A stretch of 64,000 bases of DNA from Eisenbergiella tayi (GTDB taxonomy: Bacteria > Bacillota > Clostridia > Lachnospirales > Lachnospiraceae): assembly GCF_001881565.1 (NCBI RefSeq), contig NZ_MPDJ01000003.1, forward strand, positions 553,679 to 617,678, read 5' to 3'. A program made the translations under genes and the position numbers. How positions within the stretch are numbered: the first letter of the stretch is position 1; the number at the start of each line of letters is the position of its first letter. The notes beneath the pieces were generated by a model. It saw only the letters and a program-made list of their open reading frames with translations, was not told the origin of the DNA and searched no databases. Positions 24,773 through 34,800 of this stretch are shown here, in pieces.

Positions 24773-25411
24773 ATGAAAAAAGCTATGCTGCCGTCACTTA
24801 AAATAGATTCATGGACAGAGGAAGCTTTGTCCGATCTGACAGCAAAAATATCAGATAATAAAGTCAAATCACTTATACTCATCGATGGAGCAGCCGGTTC
24901 AGGAAAGACAACTTTAGCGGTAAAAATCGCTGAACGATTGCATGCAAATCTGGTCCATACAGACGATGTAAGCTGGTGCGCCGATCCAATCCGCTGGGAT
25001 GAGGAATTGCTTGACGGTATTGTTAAACCCTGGTCCGCTGGAAAGAAGGCGGCGTATAAACCAACCGGCTGGAAAAAAGAGAATCGTCCGGGAGCCATCG
25101 AGGTGGATCCGGATAAGGCGCTTATCATAGAAGGCATGGGAGCCGGCAGAAAAACACTGCGTGCGGCGGCAGAATATTTGATTTGGGTGGATACCGAGCC
25201 GGAAACAGCCAGGGCACGAGTTGTGCAGAGAGACCTTGCAAACGGGGAAAATGGCGGAACTGTTGAGTCTGTCACAGAATTCGCCGATTGGTGGGATTCC
25301 TTACTGGTGCCTTTATTTTTGGAGGAGGAGCCGTGGAAATATGCAGATATTATTGTCAGCGGTTCCAGGTCTGATTTAATTTCTGATAAGCTTATGATCC
25401 ATGTAATATAA
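24773..25411 (+). CDS. P-loop nucleoside-kinase-like protein
   Basis: A 212-residue ATPase with Walker A 'LIDGAAGSGKTTLAVKIAER' near residue 38, an Asp-Asp segment 'LVHTDDVSWCADP', 'ALIIEGMGAGRKTL' as Walker B-like strand, and lid 'RARVVQRDLANGE'. The layout fits uridine-kinase-like or (d)CMP-kinase-like phosphotransferases with unknown acceptor. AGGAGGG lies nine bases upstream of this ATG; the GTG three codons earlier directly abuts the SD and is rejected. It is monocistronic as far as can be seen. Confidence 0.72.
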   Translation: MKKAMLPSLKIDSWTEEALSDLTAKISDNKVKSLILIDGAAGSGKTTLAVKIAERLHANLVHTDDVSWCADPIRWDEELLDGIVKPWSAGKKAAYKPTGWKKENRPGAIEVDPDKALIIEGMGAGRKTLRAAAEYLIWVDTEPETARARVVQRDLANGENGGTVESVTEFADWWDSLLVPLFLEEEPWKYADIIVSGSRSDLISDKLMIHVI

Positions 25412-25475
25412 GTCCTATATTGATACCCCGGAATAAATTTTCACCCGTATTCCCCCTCGTACAAGGAGGAAAAAC

Positions 25476-25691
25476 ATGCCAGAACAAATTCAAAACATGG
25501 AACAAGCAGAAAAAATCTTAGATTATTGGTATGCCATAGAGTTTCTGGCACAGGATAAATTCGATGATATGTGGGAAATACGCAGTAAATTTCTGAGGGC
25601 ACAGGATGTTTTTACAATAAGTGTGATGAAATGGCACCAACAAGATATAAAACACCTTCCGAATATCCTCAAAATAAAATTGAAAAAATAA
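25476..25691 (+). CDS. Small hypothetical protein, possible helicase N-terminal fragment
   Basis: A 71-residue, soluble protein starting MPEQIQNMEQAEKILDYW after a strong AAGGAGG. The segment 'ILDYWYAIEFLAQDKFD' resembles, from memory, the extreme N-terminus of large SF1 helicase-like proteins of Gram-positive bacteria. If so this is the surviving start of a truncated gene. No downstream continuation is visible in any frame before the YwbE gene, so it may equally be an independent small protein. Confidence 0.45.
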   Translation: MPEQIQNMEQAEKILDYWYAIEFLAQDKFDDMWEIRSKFLRAQDVFTISVMKWHQQDIKHLPNILKIKLKK

Positions 25692-25760
25692 ATGAGGTTG
25701 TGAAAACGAAAAGACAAAAGAAAATGATATCTATCATGTAAAGAATGGAGTAGAGATCCT

Positions 25761-25955
25761 ATGGATAGTACAATAAGAAATAATATTAAAATTGGCCAAA
25801 CCGTTAAAGTGATTCAAAAACAAGATCAAAGAACGGGAAAGCAAACGGAAGGAGTGGTAGAACGGATATTAACAAACTCCGCCAATCATCCCAGAGGCAT
25901 TAAAGTGAAATTAGAGGGTGGTATTGTCGGAAGAGTTTGTGAAATTAAAGGATAA
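25761..25955 (+). CDS. ywbE: YwbE-family protein
   Basis: A 64-residue protein 'IRNNIKIGQTVKVIQKQDQR', 'TGKQTEGVVERILTNSANHP', 'RGIKVKLEGG', clearly YwbE (DUF2196/TIGR03833), a conserved small basic beta-rich protein of unknown function found in Firmicutes and Proteobacteria. GGAG occurs about ten bases upstream of the ATG. It is followed by a 225-base gap leading to the metallophosphoesterase operon promoter. Confidence 0.85.
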   Translation: MDSTIRNNIKIGQTVKVIQKQDQRTGKQTEGVVERILTNSANHPRGIKVKLEGGIVGRVCEIKG

Positions 25956-26109
25956 TAAATTCGATATCAGAGGGATATTTATGCAGCCAGTATTGACTAT
26001 GATCTGAAAGAAAAAAGTGTAGTGTTGGATGCACTAAACTAAATTGTAACTGCGTATTTATCCTTACCTCAAAGATAAGAATTCACAAAAAAACCGTTTC
26101 ACCTAAAAT

Positions 26110-26143
26110 TTGACACATCAATGACACATCCTGCAGGTAAAAT
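26110..26143 (+). promoter_or_regulatory. Promoter with tandem response-regulator-type repeats
   Basis: TGACACATC occurs twice with an 11-base period (26111-26119, 26122-26130), one helical turn, as bound by OmpR-type regulators. The first copy overlaps TTGACA (26110-26115); TAAAAT lies 22 bases further (26138-26143). The operon behind it encodes such a regulator, so autocontrol is likely. Confidence 0.55.
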
Positions 26144-26181
26144 AATAAACATGTAAATTAAGAAGCAGGAGTTCACCCCAA

Positions 26182-27009
26182 ATGAAGTCATTCATCCATC
26201 GATTTTTCGCGGTTCTGTTAATCCTGAGTATAACAGTAACCATAATAATCTATTATGCAGTTAAAATAGAACCATACACAGTTACAATAAATAATGTGAA
26301 CCTAAATAACAACTTCCCTGAAAATCTTAAAATAATCCAAATATCTGACATCCAAATCAGTGAAAACTATCAGGCTTCAGATTTCCAAACAATAATTTCT
26401 CAAATAAATCAGTTAAGTCCAGACATCTTCATATTTACCGGAGATTTATACGAGAATTACTCCTCTTATGGCCCTGAAGAAGAGCTGATCCAACTATTAG
26501 CAGGCATTTCAGCAGCCTACGGAAAATACGCAGTCTGGGGAAATCGTGATTATGGCGGCGGAGCTGTAAGGCGGTTTGAAAAAATCATGACCGCCGGAGG
26601 TTTTCAGGTCTTGTGCAATGAAGGAGTCCATATTATGCTGAATAACGGAGAACGCCTGTTTCTTGCCGGATTAGATGATTCACTGATGGGTAGTCCAAAT
26701 ATCACGCCGATATTATCCCAAATGAAAGAAGATGACGCCTATCGTATCTTAATGCTACATGAACCGGATGCCGCTGATTTATATGCAGACTATGGATTTG
26801 AGTTGATGCTGGCCGGACACAGCCATGGAGGCCAGGTAAATCTCCCTTTTCTTTCCTCGCCGACGACATCCATGGCAGAGAAGTACCAAAAAGGTTTATA
26901 TGACATGGAAACATCGGGAAAAATAAAATTATACGTTAATTCAGGAATAGGAACCTCCCATTTTCCCATACGTTTTCGTGTTCCCCCGGAGATAACAGTA
27001 CTTTATTAA
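26182..27009 (+). CDS. Membrane-anchored metallophosphoesterase with altered motifs
   Basis: A 275-residue protein with one N-terminal membrane helix (residues ~8-28) and a calcineurin-like phosphoesterase domain facing outward. Motifs: 'IIQISDIQIS' (DxH is DxQ), 'IFTGDLYENY', 'WGNRDYGGGA' (GNHD is GNRD), 'LAGHSHGGQVNLP' (intact). Replacement of two metal/substrate histidines suggests a distinct subfamily, as other clostridial members may share GNRD. It is the first gene of an operon with a two-component system 16 bases downstream, so the enzyme or its product may be linked to the signal sensed. Confidence 0.8.
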   Translation: MKSFIHRFFAVLLILSITVTIIIYYAVKIEPYTVTINNVNLNNNFPENLKIIQISDIQISENYQASDFQTIISQINQLSPDIFIFTGDLYENYSSYGPEEELIQLLAGISAAYGKYAVWGNRDYGGGAVRRFEKIMTAGGFQVLCNEGVHIMLNNGERLFLAGLDDSLMGSPNITPILSQMKEDDAYRILMLHEPDAADLYADYGFELMLAGHSHGGQVNLPFLSSPTTSMAEKYQKGLYDMETSGKIKLYVNSGIGTSHFPIRFRVPPEITVLY

Positions 27010-27025
27010 AAGTAGGAGGACAACT

Positions 27026-27676
27026 GTGAATATATTAATTGTCGAAGATGATTCTGACATGCAGAAAATTTTGAAGATCTATCTTCAGCGTGAAGGCTAT
27101 CAGGTAAACAGCGTTTCTAACGGACGGGACGCAATTGATTTCCTGATCGTGAAGGCTGTGGATATTGTCCTGCTGGATTGGATGATGCCGATAAAAAACG
27201 GAATGGAAACGCTGAAAGAAATCAGGCAGCTGAATATTCCGGTTAAAATACTGATGCTGACAGCGAAGGGTGAAAACGCAGATGAGGCCGCAGGCCTTAC
27301 CTTCGGTGCGGATGATTATCTGCGGAAACCTTTTGATATACAAATCCTTCTGCTTCGGATAAAAAAGCTCTGTAATTCAGAGAATCTTCTTCGATGCAAT
27401 GACATTGTCCTGAACCCTGTTACAATGGAGGTAATGAAAGGGCAGGATAAGGTGAAGCTTACGAAAAATGAATATGAGCTTTTAAAGTATTTCCTCGCCA
27501 ATCAAAACATGATTCTTACACGGGAACAGCTGCTGAACCATATATGGGGCATGGATTTTGAAGGTGATATCCGTACCGTTGACACCAACATCCGCAGGCT
27601 TCGCCAAAAAATCGGAGAGGAATATATTCAGACAAGGATCGGTATGGGATATATTATGGAGAAACGCCATGATTAA
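27026..27676 (+). CDS. OmpR-family response regulator
   Basis: A 216-residue regulator: receiver domain with acidic pair 'IVEDDSD', phosphorylation Asp in 'IVLLDWMMP' near residue 51, 'LMLTAKG' and 'YLRKPFD', then a C-terminal winged helix ('LTKNEYELLKYFL', 'VDTNIRRLRQKIG'). AGGAGGA lies upstream of a GTG start (27026). It overlaps the sensor kinase by eight bases. Direct repeats in the operon promoter are its most likely binding sites. Confidence 0.93.
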   Translation: MNILIVEDDSDMQKILKIYLQREGYQVNSVSNGRDAIDFLIVKAVDIVLLDWMMPIKNGMETLKEIRQLNIPVKILMLTAKGENADEAAGLTFGADDYLRKPFDIQILLLRIKKLCNSENLLRCNDIVLNPVTMEVMKGQDKVKLTKNEYELLKYFLANQNMILTREQLLNHIWGMDFEGDIRTVDTNIRRLRQKIGEEYIQTRIGMGYIMEKRHD

Positions 27677-29063
27677 ACGGAGAGTGAAAATACGCCGGTT
27701 ATCTACGAAATTCCTTTTTGGCATAACGGGAATTCTTGTGCTGATTTTAATAGCAACCCTGCTTATTAATTCCCGGATCGCAGAACGGTATTATCTGAAT
27801 CAGCAGAGCCGGTATGTCAGGAAGACGGGAGAACTTCTGAAAGAACGCCTGCAGGAAGGCCAGGAAGCGGATAAAGTAATAGAGGAACTGGAAGCTTCAG
27901 AACAGGTATTGATTGTATATTCTGCAAAATCAGACAGCTATGATGAGCTGAGCATGGATTTACGAAGAAAATTTCAGGAAAAGGGATTAGGCTTTCAAAA
28001 ATTCTGGCTTTGGGATCAGGATTATATTTCTGCTGTTCAGAATGGCAGTCAATTCCGCCTTTATCAGCAGAAAAAGCTGAATTATGCTATTTTGGTGGAA
28101 TATCTGTCTTCCGGAGAAAATCTGTATGCAATAGCTGCGATTGTTCCCAACACAGGAGAATTTGTCCGAATCATCAACCATTTCAGTATTCTGCTGTATT
28201 CCATTTCCCTGTTGGCAGCTGTGCTTTTGATTTATTTAATGATAAGGCATATAACAGAACCGCTGCAGCAAATGGAGCATTTTTCCAAAAGAATATCCGA
28301 ACAGGATTATGGGCAGTTGACGGTTCAGACGCATGATGAACTGGAAAGGGTAGCGGACAGTATGAATGAAATGTGTATGTCCATCCAGCAATATCAAAAG
28401 GAACTGTTGATAAAGAATCAGCAGATGGAACAGCTTCTGAACGATGTAGCTCATGATTTAAAAACGCCGGTATCCCTGATTGGCATATATGCCGATGGTA
28501 TCAGAGACGGTTTGGATGATGGTACCTTTTTGGAAACAATCGCGCAGCAGAATGCCAGAATGGCGCAAATGATAGAGCAACTTCTCAATCTGTCACGTAT
28601 TGGCCAGAAGAATTATCCGTCGGGAAAAATCAAACTGGACATATTGCTGCGGCAGTGTATGGAAGAACAGAAAGTCTTTTTGCAGGAGAGAAAACTAATT
28701 CTGAAAGATAATATTGTACCAAATGCGGAGATTGATGGAAATGCCGAGTTAATCCGAACTCTTTTTTCAAACCTGCTGTCCAATGCGGTAAAGTATGCTT
28801 CAGCCTCGGACATCGAAATAGAACTATCCCAAAACGAGGAAGGAACATATCACTTCTTCATTTCTAATGCACTGGAAAATGAAGATTTAGACATAGAGCA
28901 GATTTGGGTTCCTTTTTATGTAGGGGAAGCATCCCGGAACAAATCGCTGTCCGGAACCGGATTGGGACTCTCCATTGTAAAAAAGATTGTCGTTCAATGC
29001 GGGTATAAGATTCAGTGCAGGAAAAAAGACGGGAAGATTATATTTGAAATGGATTTTCAATAA
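27669..29063 (+). CDS. Sensor histidine kinase
   Basis: A 464-residue membrane kinase: TM1 (~17-37), an extracytoplasmic sensor of about 130 residues, TM2 (~178-198), HAMP ('HITEPLQQMEHFSKRISEQD'), H-box 'NDVAHDLKTPVSLIGIYADG', N-box 'FSNLLSNAVKYA', and 'GTGLGLSIVKKIV'. The start at 27669 lies inside the end of the regulator gene; the frame is open upstream to 27558 but that part is antisense to no feature and encodes regulator DNA in another frame. A strong terminator follows the stop. Confidence 0.93.
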   Translation: MIKRRVKIRRLSTKFLFGITGILVLILIATLLINSRIAERYYLNQQSRYVRKTGELLKERLQEGQEADKVIEELEASEQVLIVYSAKSDSYDELSMDLRRKFQEKGLGFQKFWLWDQDYISAVQNGSQFRLYQQKKLNYAILVEYLSSGENLYAIAAIVPNTGEFVRIINHFSILLYSISLLAAVLLIYLMIRHITEPLQQMEHFSKRISEQDYGQLTVQTHDELERVADSMNEMCMSIQQYQKELLIKNQQMEQLLNDVAHDLKTPVSLIGIYADGIRDGLDDGTFLETIAQQNARMAQMIEQLLNLSRIGQKNYPSGKIKLDILLRQCMEEQKVFLQERKLILKDNIVPNAEIDGNAELIRTLFSNLLSNAVKYASASDIEIELSQNEEGTYHFFISNALENEDLDIEQIWVPFYVGEASRNKSLSGTGLGLSIVKKIVVQCGYKIQCRKKDGKIIFEMDFQ

Positions 29064-29077
29064 TAAATAATATGGAG

Positions 29078-29120
29078 GGTATAATCAGATACTGAAAATA
29101 TCTGGTTATATCCTTTTTTT
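29078..29120 (+). terminator. Terminator of the metallophosphoesterase/two-component operon
   Basis: Arms 29078-29091 and 29099-29113 (core ATAATCAGATA/TATCTGGTTAT) form a stem followed by seven T residues. Confidence 0.85.
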
Positions 29121-29163
29121 GAATAACCTAATAAGGCATTATTTGTGCAAAATAAATTCCCTT

Positions 29164-29197
29164 TTGACACACGGATGTAATACCTGCCTTTTATAAT
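29164..29197 (+). promoter_or_regulatory. Promoter of the glycosidase-like lipoprotein gene
   Basis: TTGACA (29164-29169), 22 bases, TATAAT (29192-29197). Half-sites TGACACACG (29165) and TGTAATACC (29176) repeat at 11 bases, as in the promoter at 26110, with the same 22-base spacing. This suggests control by the same response regulator. Confidence 0.5.
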
Positions 29198-29264
29198 CCT
29201 AAAAGTACATGAAAGAAAGTACAGTAAAGCAAATATCGGAAACAACGAAAGGAAAACAACTAAA

Positions 29265-31604
29265 ATGAGAAAACATAATTATTTTCACACAGGTATATCC
29301 GTACTTCTTATACTAAGCAGTATCCTGAGCGGATGTGGGATAAAAAATTCCATGGAAGAGTCCGAGAGCGGGACGAATGAGCAAACAATATCCCAACAGG
29401 CATTGAATCCTACCGTTTCAATAGATTATCAAGCAGATCCGGAGGATTTTTCCCTGATTTTAAAAGATGGTGATAATCAGATTGCAGTATCCGGCCAATC
29501 CCCCAACCGAACAGTGTCTGATTTCCGGGAAAGCGATACGGAAACGTTCTGGAGATATCCGGAAGAGCAAATCTCAGTTTCCATCAAACCACAAGATAAT
29601 TATTTAAGTGTTACAATTACCTCAGAAGCAGATGACGATAACGAATTTAGCTGGCCCAATATTTCCGCGGACACTTATTACATTCCTTTTGGAGAAGGGA
29701 AACGAATTCCTGCGGATGATTTGATATGGCAGAACTATCTGAATGATCAGGAATTTTCCGTTCTGGAACAGCTGTCCATGCCCTTCTGGATTACCGAAGC
29801 GGGAGATTATTCCGTACTTTTCATTATGGAGAATCCATATCGTACGCAGTTGAATTTTTCGGCGAATCCCGATATTGCCTTTTCCGTTTCTCATGAATAT
29901 CCTCAAATTGATGATGTAAAGGAAAATCGTTTTCGAATCTACCTGACAAACAGCAATCCGGTCAGCGCCGCAAAGCTTTACCGCAGTTATGTGAATGAAC
30001 GTGGAAATTTCAAGACCTTAGAGCAGAAAGCGGCGGAAAATCCGGATATCCGTAAGCTTTATGGAGCGCCGTTTATATATTTATGGGGTGATTTTGTCCT
30101 TTCAGCCGATAACATCAATTGGCCGGCATTCCGTAATTCCCTGTCTTCCCCTGTGATGGAGTATCTCCTGTCTTTTTCGGAAGAAGCGGAAAACGGTTCT
30201 GAGTTCAGAAACGTGACAGAGGAAATAAAAAAGCAGGATTATGTGGATGTATATCAGAAAAATATAATCTGCGGATATATCAGCCAGGTGCTTAAGAGGG
30301 ATGATTTTTGGGATGAATCCATTTTCACATCCGACAATTCACTGAAAGAGCTTATGCCGGACGGCTATGAAAACTTAAATCAGTCGGAAAAAATCCAGAT
30401 AAATAAACAGGCGCTGGCTGAAAGCCTGCCGAACGTTTTTCAGGATGCCGGACAATGGATGAACGCATCTACCGTGGATTTGCTTCAAAGTATGCAGGAG
30501 AATGGGATTGATCGGGCCTGGATAGGCCTGAACAGCTGGGAACAGGCCTATGCCAAACCGGAGCTGATAGAAACCGCACAGAACCAGGGATATCTGATTG
30601 CCAGCTATGATTCCTACCATTCCATCCATGAACCGGGTAAGGAGCAGTGGATTACAGCAGAATTTACGGATAAGTCCTTGTATGAAGAGGCTTCAGTCAC
30701 CAATAAAAATGGCGAAAAAGCGGCCGGATTTCAAAATGTGGGACGTAAGCTGAATCCTGTGTATTCCCTTCCGGCAGTAGAAGAACGTATGGAAACAATC
30801 ATGGCAAATCAGCTTCCTTTTAATTCTTGGTTCATCGATTGTGATGCGACAGGGGAAATTTACGATGATTATACTCCCGGTCATATTACGACGCAGGAGG
30901 AGGATCTGGCTGCCAGGCTGGAACGGATGGCCTATATCCGCGACCAATATCATATGGTCATAGGCTCCGAAGGAGGGAATGATTTTGCGGCATCCACAAT
31001 TGCATACGCGCACGGAATAGAATTGAAGAGCTTTTCCTGGATGGATGAGGATATGAAAAGCAATAAAGACAGTGAATTTTACATTGGAAATTACTATAAT
31101 CCGTCAGGGGGAGTGGCGGCTCATTTTTCCAAAGTAATTCCTTTGAAAGAAAAGTATGATACAATTTTCGTGGATCCCCGGTATGATGTGCCTTTGTATA
31201 AATTGGTCTATAATGATTCGGTTATTACGGCGGCTCATTGGGACTGGTCAACATTCAGAATTCAGGGAGCGGCGCAGGATCGGATGGTTCGTGAGGTTCT
31301 TTACAATGTACCGCCGCTCTGGCATCTTGATGATGCGGAATGGGAAAAGTATAAATCTGCTATTGCTGATCATTATTCCGTATGGTCGGATTTCAGCAGG
31401 CAGGCTGTACTTCTGGAAATGACTGATTTCGAGTATGTAACACCGGAAGGAAGCGTACAGAAAACGGTATATGGCAGTGAACTTTCTGCAGTAGCTAACT
31501 ACAGCGATTCCGTATATCAGTATGAAGACTCCGAGATTCCGGCGCATTCGGTATTGATAATAAACGGAAGGGAAAATAAAATTTACACACCAACAGCAGA
31601 CTGA
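29265..31604 (+). CDS. Glycoside-hydrolase-like lipoprotein (DUF5696-like)
   Basis: A 779-residue lipoprotein: signal peptide with lipobox 'SSILSGCGIKN' (Cys near residue 24), a low-complexity linker, a beta-rich domain (~45-240), then a large alpha/beta-barrel-like region with 'YLWGDFVLSADNINWP', 'WIGLNSWEQAYA', 'WFIDCDATGEIYDDY' and 'VIGSEGGNDFA' containing candidate catalytic acids, and a C-terminal beta domain. The overall plan recalls DUF5696 proteins and clan members near GH101/GH129, but I cannot assign a family. It lies alone behind a promoter resembling that of the upstream two-component operon, so it may be the output gene of that system. Confidence 0.65.
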   Translation: MRKHNYFHTGISVLLILSSILSGCGIKNSMEESESGTNEQTISQQALNPTVSIDYQADPEDFSLILKDGDNQIAVSGQSPNRTVSDFRESDTETFWRYPEEQISVSIKPQDNYLSVTITSEADDDNEFSWPNISADTYYIPFGEGKRIPADDLIWQNYLNDQEFSVLEQLSMPFWITEAGDYSVLFIMENPYRTQLNFSANPDIAFSVSHEYPQIDDVKENRFRIYLTNSNPVSAAKLYRSYVNERGNFKTLEQKAAENPDIRKLYGAPFIYLWGDFVLSADNINWPAFRNSLSSPVMEYLLSFSEEAENGSEFRNVTEEIKKQDYVDVYQKNIICGYISQVLKRDDFWDESIFTSDNSLKELMPDGYENLNQSEKIQINKQALAESLPNVFQDAGQWMNASTVDLLQSMQENGIDRAWIGLNSWEQAYAKPELIETAQNQGYLIASYDSYHSIHEPGKEQWITAEFTDKSLYEEASVTNKNGEKAAGFQNVGRKLNPVYSLPAVEERMETIMANQLPFNSWFIDCDATGEIYDDYTPGHITTQEEDLAARLERMAYIRDQYHMVIGSEGGNDFAASTIAYAHGIELKSFSWMDEDMKSNKDSEFYIGNYYNPSGGVAAHFSKVIPLKEKYDTIFVDPRYDVPLYKLVYNDSVITAAHWDWSTFRIQGAAQDRMVREVLYNVPPLWHLDDAEWEKYKSAIADHYSVWSDFSRQAVLLEMTDFEYVTPEGSVQKTVYGSELSAVANYSDSVYQYEDSEIPAHSVLIINGRENKIYTPTAD

Positions 31605-31612
31605 TACAGCAG

Positions 31613-31640
31613 AAAAACGGCACATACACTGCCGTTTTTT
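31613..31640 (+). terminator. Terminator after the glycosidase-like gene
   Basis: AAAAACGGCA / TGCCGTTTTTT stem (31613-31622, 31630-31639) with a 7-base loop and T-run. Confidence 0.88.
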
Positions 31641-31724
31641 CTGTTAATGGAATTCTGCAGAATTTAAAAACCATCTGTACTGCTGATTCGTAATTTAGAT
31701 ATTTTATTGTTGCCTGTCTTGGTA

Positions 31725-31827
31725 TATAATGGAAAATGTACAACAGTTAATTTCTGTATAGAATTAAGATTAGACTTTCACACAAGGAGCTCATACAGCA
31801 TAGAAATTATACATGTGATTAACTGTT
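31725..31827 (+). promoter_or_regulatory. -10 box and structured leader of the helicase-PLD gene
   Basis: TATAAT at 31725-31730 (weak -35) is followed by about 116 untranslated bases that can fold: AACAGTTAAT (31742-31751) pairs perfectly with ATTAACTGTT (31818-31827), and the inner ATTTCTGTAT pairs with ATACAG-cat-AGAAAT interrupted by a 3-base bulge. The loop holds an AAGGAG (31784-31789) without a good start codon behind it. Such a leader could control translation of the downstream defence-like gene. Confidence 0.4.
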
Positions 31828-31846
31828 AAGAGAAACCGAAAGGGTA

Positions 31847-34800
31847 ATGGTAAAAAACATGGGTGATATCAATAATCTTATTTCCTACTTCTGTGAATAT
31901 GATTTCTACAATAATATTCTTTCTGCAGAAATAAGAGATAAGAGGGCTATTGATGTATTATTGGAAAACTGTAAATTTCCTTTTCTGTCTGCCAAAATGG
32001 CCGAAAGAAAGGCGGAACAAATCCTTCAGATCTTAAGCAGTAAACTGCCCCTGAATAAAAAGCAGGAAGGGAAAAATTTGATCAGAGAGTATGTGGATCA
32101 CCGTATTTCTCTGCAGGACTTGTTTCAAAGGCTTCCTTTTACCACTCAGAAGTTTCTGGGTCAGGCAAAGGAGGAGGTCAACAAAATAGAAAATAATCAT
32201 ATTTTTTATATTTTTTATCCCGTATATCTGAATCGGAGAAAACATACCCAGCAGCCGTTATTCACATTCACCTGTGAGCGCATGGAAGATTCGTATCGAA
32301 TACAGAAAGTGTATGCCAACAAAAATATCCTCACGCTGCTTCTTGCTCAGAAAAACGATATGGAATTGACAGATGCGAGAATTTTGTATGAAAAGCAGAT
32401 TGATGAGATGTCCGCTGCTGTGGATGCGCTGCATCCGGAGGAGAATATCCTGAACCTATATCAGACGGTAAGCGGAGAATTCAGGCATATTTTTGGAACG
32501 CAGTTACAGGCATGCCAGGTTTCCGGGGACTGGCAGATGTTGGAAAAGGCTCTGGTCTCTTTTGCATCCCAGGATGCGGTGATTGAAAACTGTTTCCGGG
32601 ATGAGATGGAAACCATGGAGCGGTTTTACAGTCAGGATGGTATTCTGCCGGAGACTGTGCAGCAGTACATGGGGATTTCCGGGAAAAGTACGGAAGATAT
32701 AAGCGGAATTTCCTTTCATGGAAGCCATCTGGGAAGTTATCAGGCGGAATATCCGGTTAATCGGAAACAATGGGAATTGGTGCAGATGGCGGAAAAGTCA
32801 ACGCTGCTGTGTGTTGAGGGGCCTCCTGGAACCGGGAAAACGACGTTGTTGAAAGAATTGATTGCAGATACATTGGTAAAAAAAGCGGATGCATTATTAG
32901 AAGTATGGGACAAACCATGGATAGATATGGGGGCAGAAGGAAAGAAAATCAAGTGTTCTCCGCTCGCGGGAAAAAATCCGTATTCTATCGTTATAAGCAG
33001 TACGAATAATAAAGCAATTGATAATATCGGCTTGGAATTATTGCGGGAGGTGGCCTTCTTTTCAGAGTGTGCCGGTGAAATCGAAACTGATGGAGCGAAG
33101 TGTGCAGGTATTTTGTGTGCCAGACTTGGAAACAGCGGAAATATAGAAGATTTTTACAATTCCTTTTTCAGGCCGTTCTGTGATTTCCTGGAAAATAAGG
33201 AGATTACGCAAAAAGAGGCGGAGGCCGTAAAGGAACACTATATGGAACTGCGCACGAAGATGGATCGGACTTCCCGGAAAATGACAGAATTTATTTCATT
33301 GCGGGAAAAGTTTGAAGACTGTTCTTCCTTAAAAGAGCTGTGGGAAAAACAGCAGTATATAGAAAAGGAGTTCAGCAAAACAGCTGCGAAAATAAAGGAA
33401 GAAGAGAAGAACTATTCCGATTGCCTGAATGAAACAGCGGAATTGAAAAGAAAGAATAATGAGGCTGAGCAGGAAAAGAGCCGGTTGGCTAAGCAAAAAG
33501 AAGAATCGGAGAAACAGCTTTCCGCACTTTATTCTGATTTGGAGGAGTATGAAAGCATAACCGGGGTCAAAAAGATGTTTATTTTCCTGTTCCCTGCGGC
33601 AGGAGAAGTGAAGAAGAAATATGGTTCCGCACAACAGATTCGCGATATGATTTATGACCGGAAGAAGCAGCACGAGAGTCTGGATGGGCGGATGAATGAG
33701 CTTGTTATGGAGGCAGCCCGGTCAAAGGAAAGACAAGGAATACAGGAAAAAGAAGCGGCCGCTATTCAGACGGAGCTGCTGAAGAATAAGTCCCACAGTG
33801 AAAATGTCAGAAAGGAACAGCAGATTCTGGAGGCATATTTAAAGCTTCTTTCGATGCTGGAGCAGGAATTGGAGATTTCTGCAGAACAGTGTCTGAAAGC
33901 AGAGGCTTTTATGTTCTTTAGCTGTCCCAGGATAATCACCATGAGAAATCAGCTTTTTATGGCTTCTCTGTCTTTATTTGAAAGCTATGTCCTTAGGAAT
34001 AAAGAGCCTGTATTGGAAAATCTGAATATTTTACTTACTGCCCAGGAGAGGGGAGATGGAGGGGCTTTTTATAATTGGTGCCGGGCTTTATATAATGGAG
34101 ATGCGGCATATAAGGAGGAGAAAGCCGCGTTGGTTCGAATGCTGTGGGAGACGTTTTTTCTGTGTTTTCCGGTGGTTACCACGACACTGCATTCCTTCCG
34201 GAAAACGACATTCCCCATGATTCCCGGACTGTTTGATATGCTTTTGATTGACGAGAGCGGCCAGATTGTTCCTTATTATGCACTGGCGCCGCTGTATCGG
34301 GCCGGCCGGGCGGTGTTTGTGGGGGATGTGAATCAGATTGAACCGATAAAAAGTGTTCCCTCCAGCCTGCTGGAGAAGAAATATACAGATTTGCTGGGTG
34401 AGGATTGTTATGAAAGGTTCTGCCTGGATGCTGCCAGTGCGCAGAGCTATGCGGCAAAAGCGAGTGATTTCTTCGAGATGGTGGGGGATATACGCCAGGG
34501 GGTGATCCTGACGGAACACAGACGGTGTGAGCCTGCAATAATGGCTTTTTCTAATAAATATGTATATAACCATGTTCTGGAGTTGGTAGGTACGGATGAT
34601 AACCGGAAATTGTTTGGCAGTAATCTGACGGCCTTTGATATCAGAGGCTTTAAGGCGGCCCAGCATTATAATATTGCTGAGATTCAGGCATGCCAGGAGA
34701 TTGTCCGTATTTTCGTCAGGGAATACGGGGAAGAGGTAAAGAAGGATATCGGTATCATCACGCCGTTTTCAAAGCAGGCGGAAATGCTGAGGAAAAGTAT

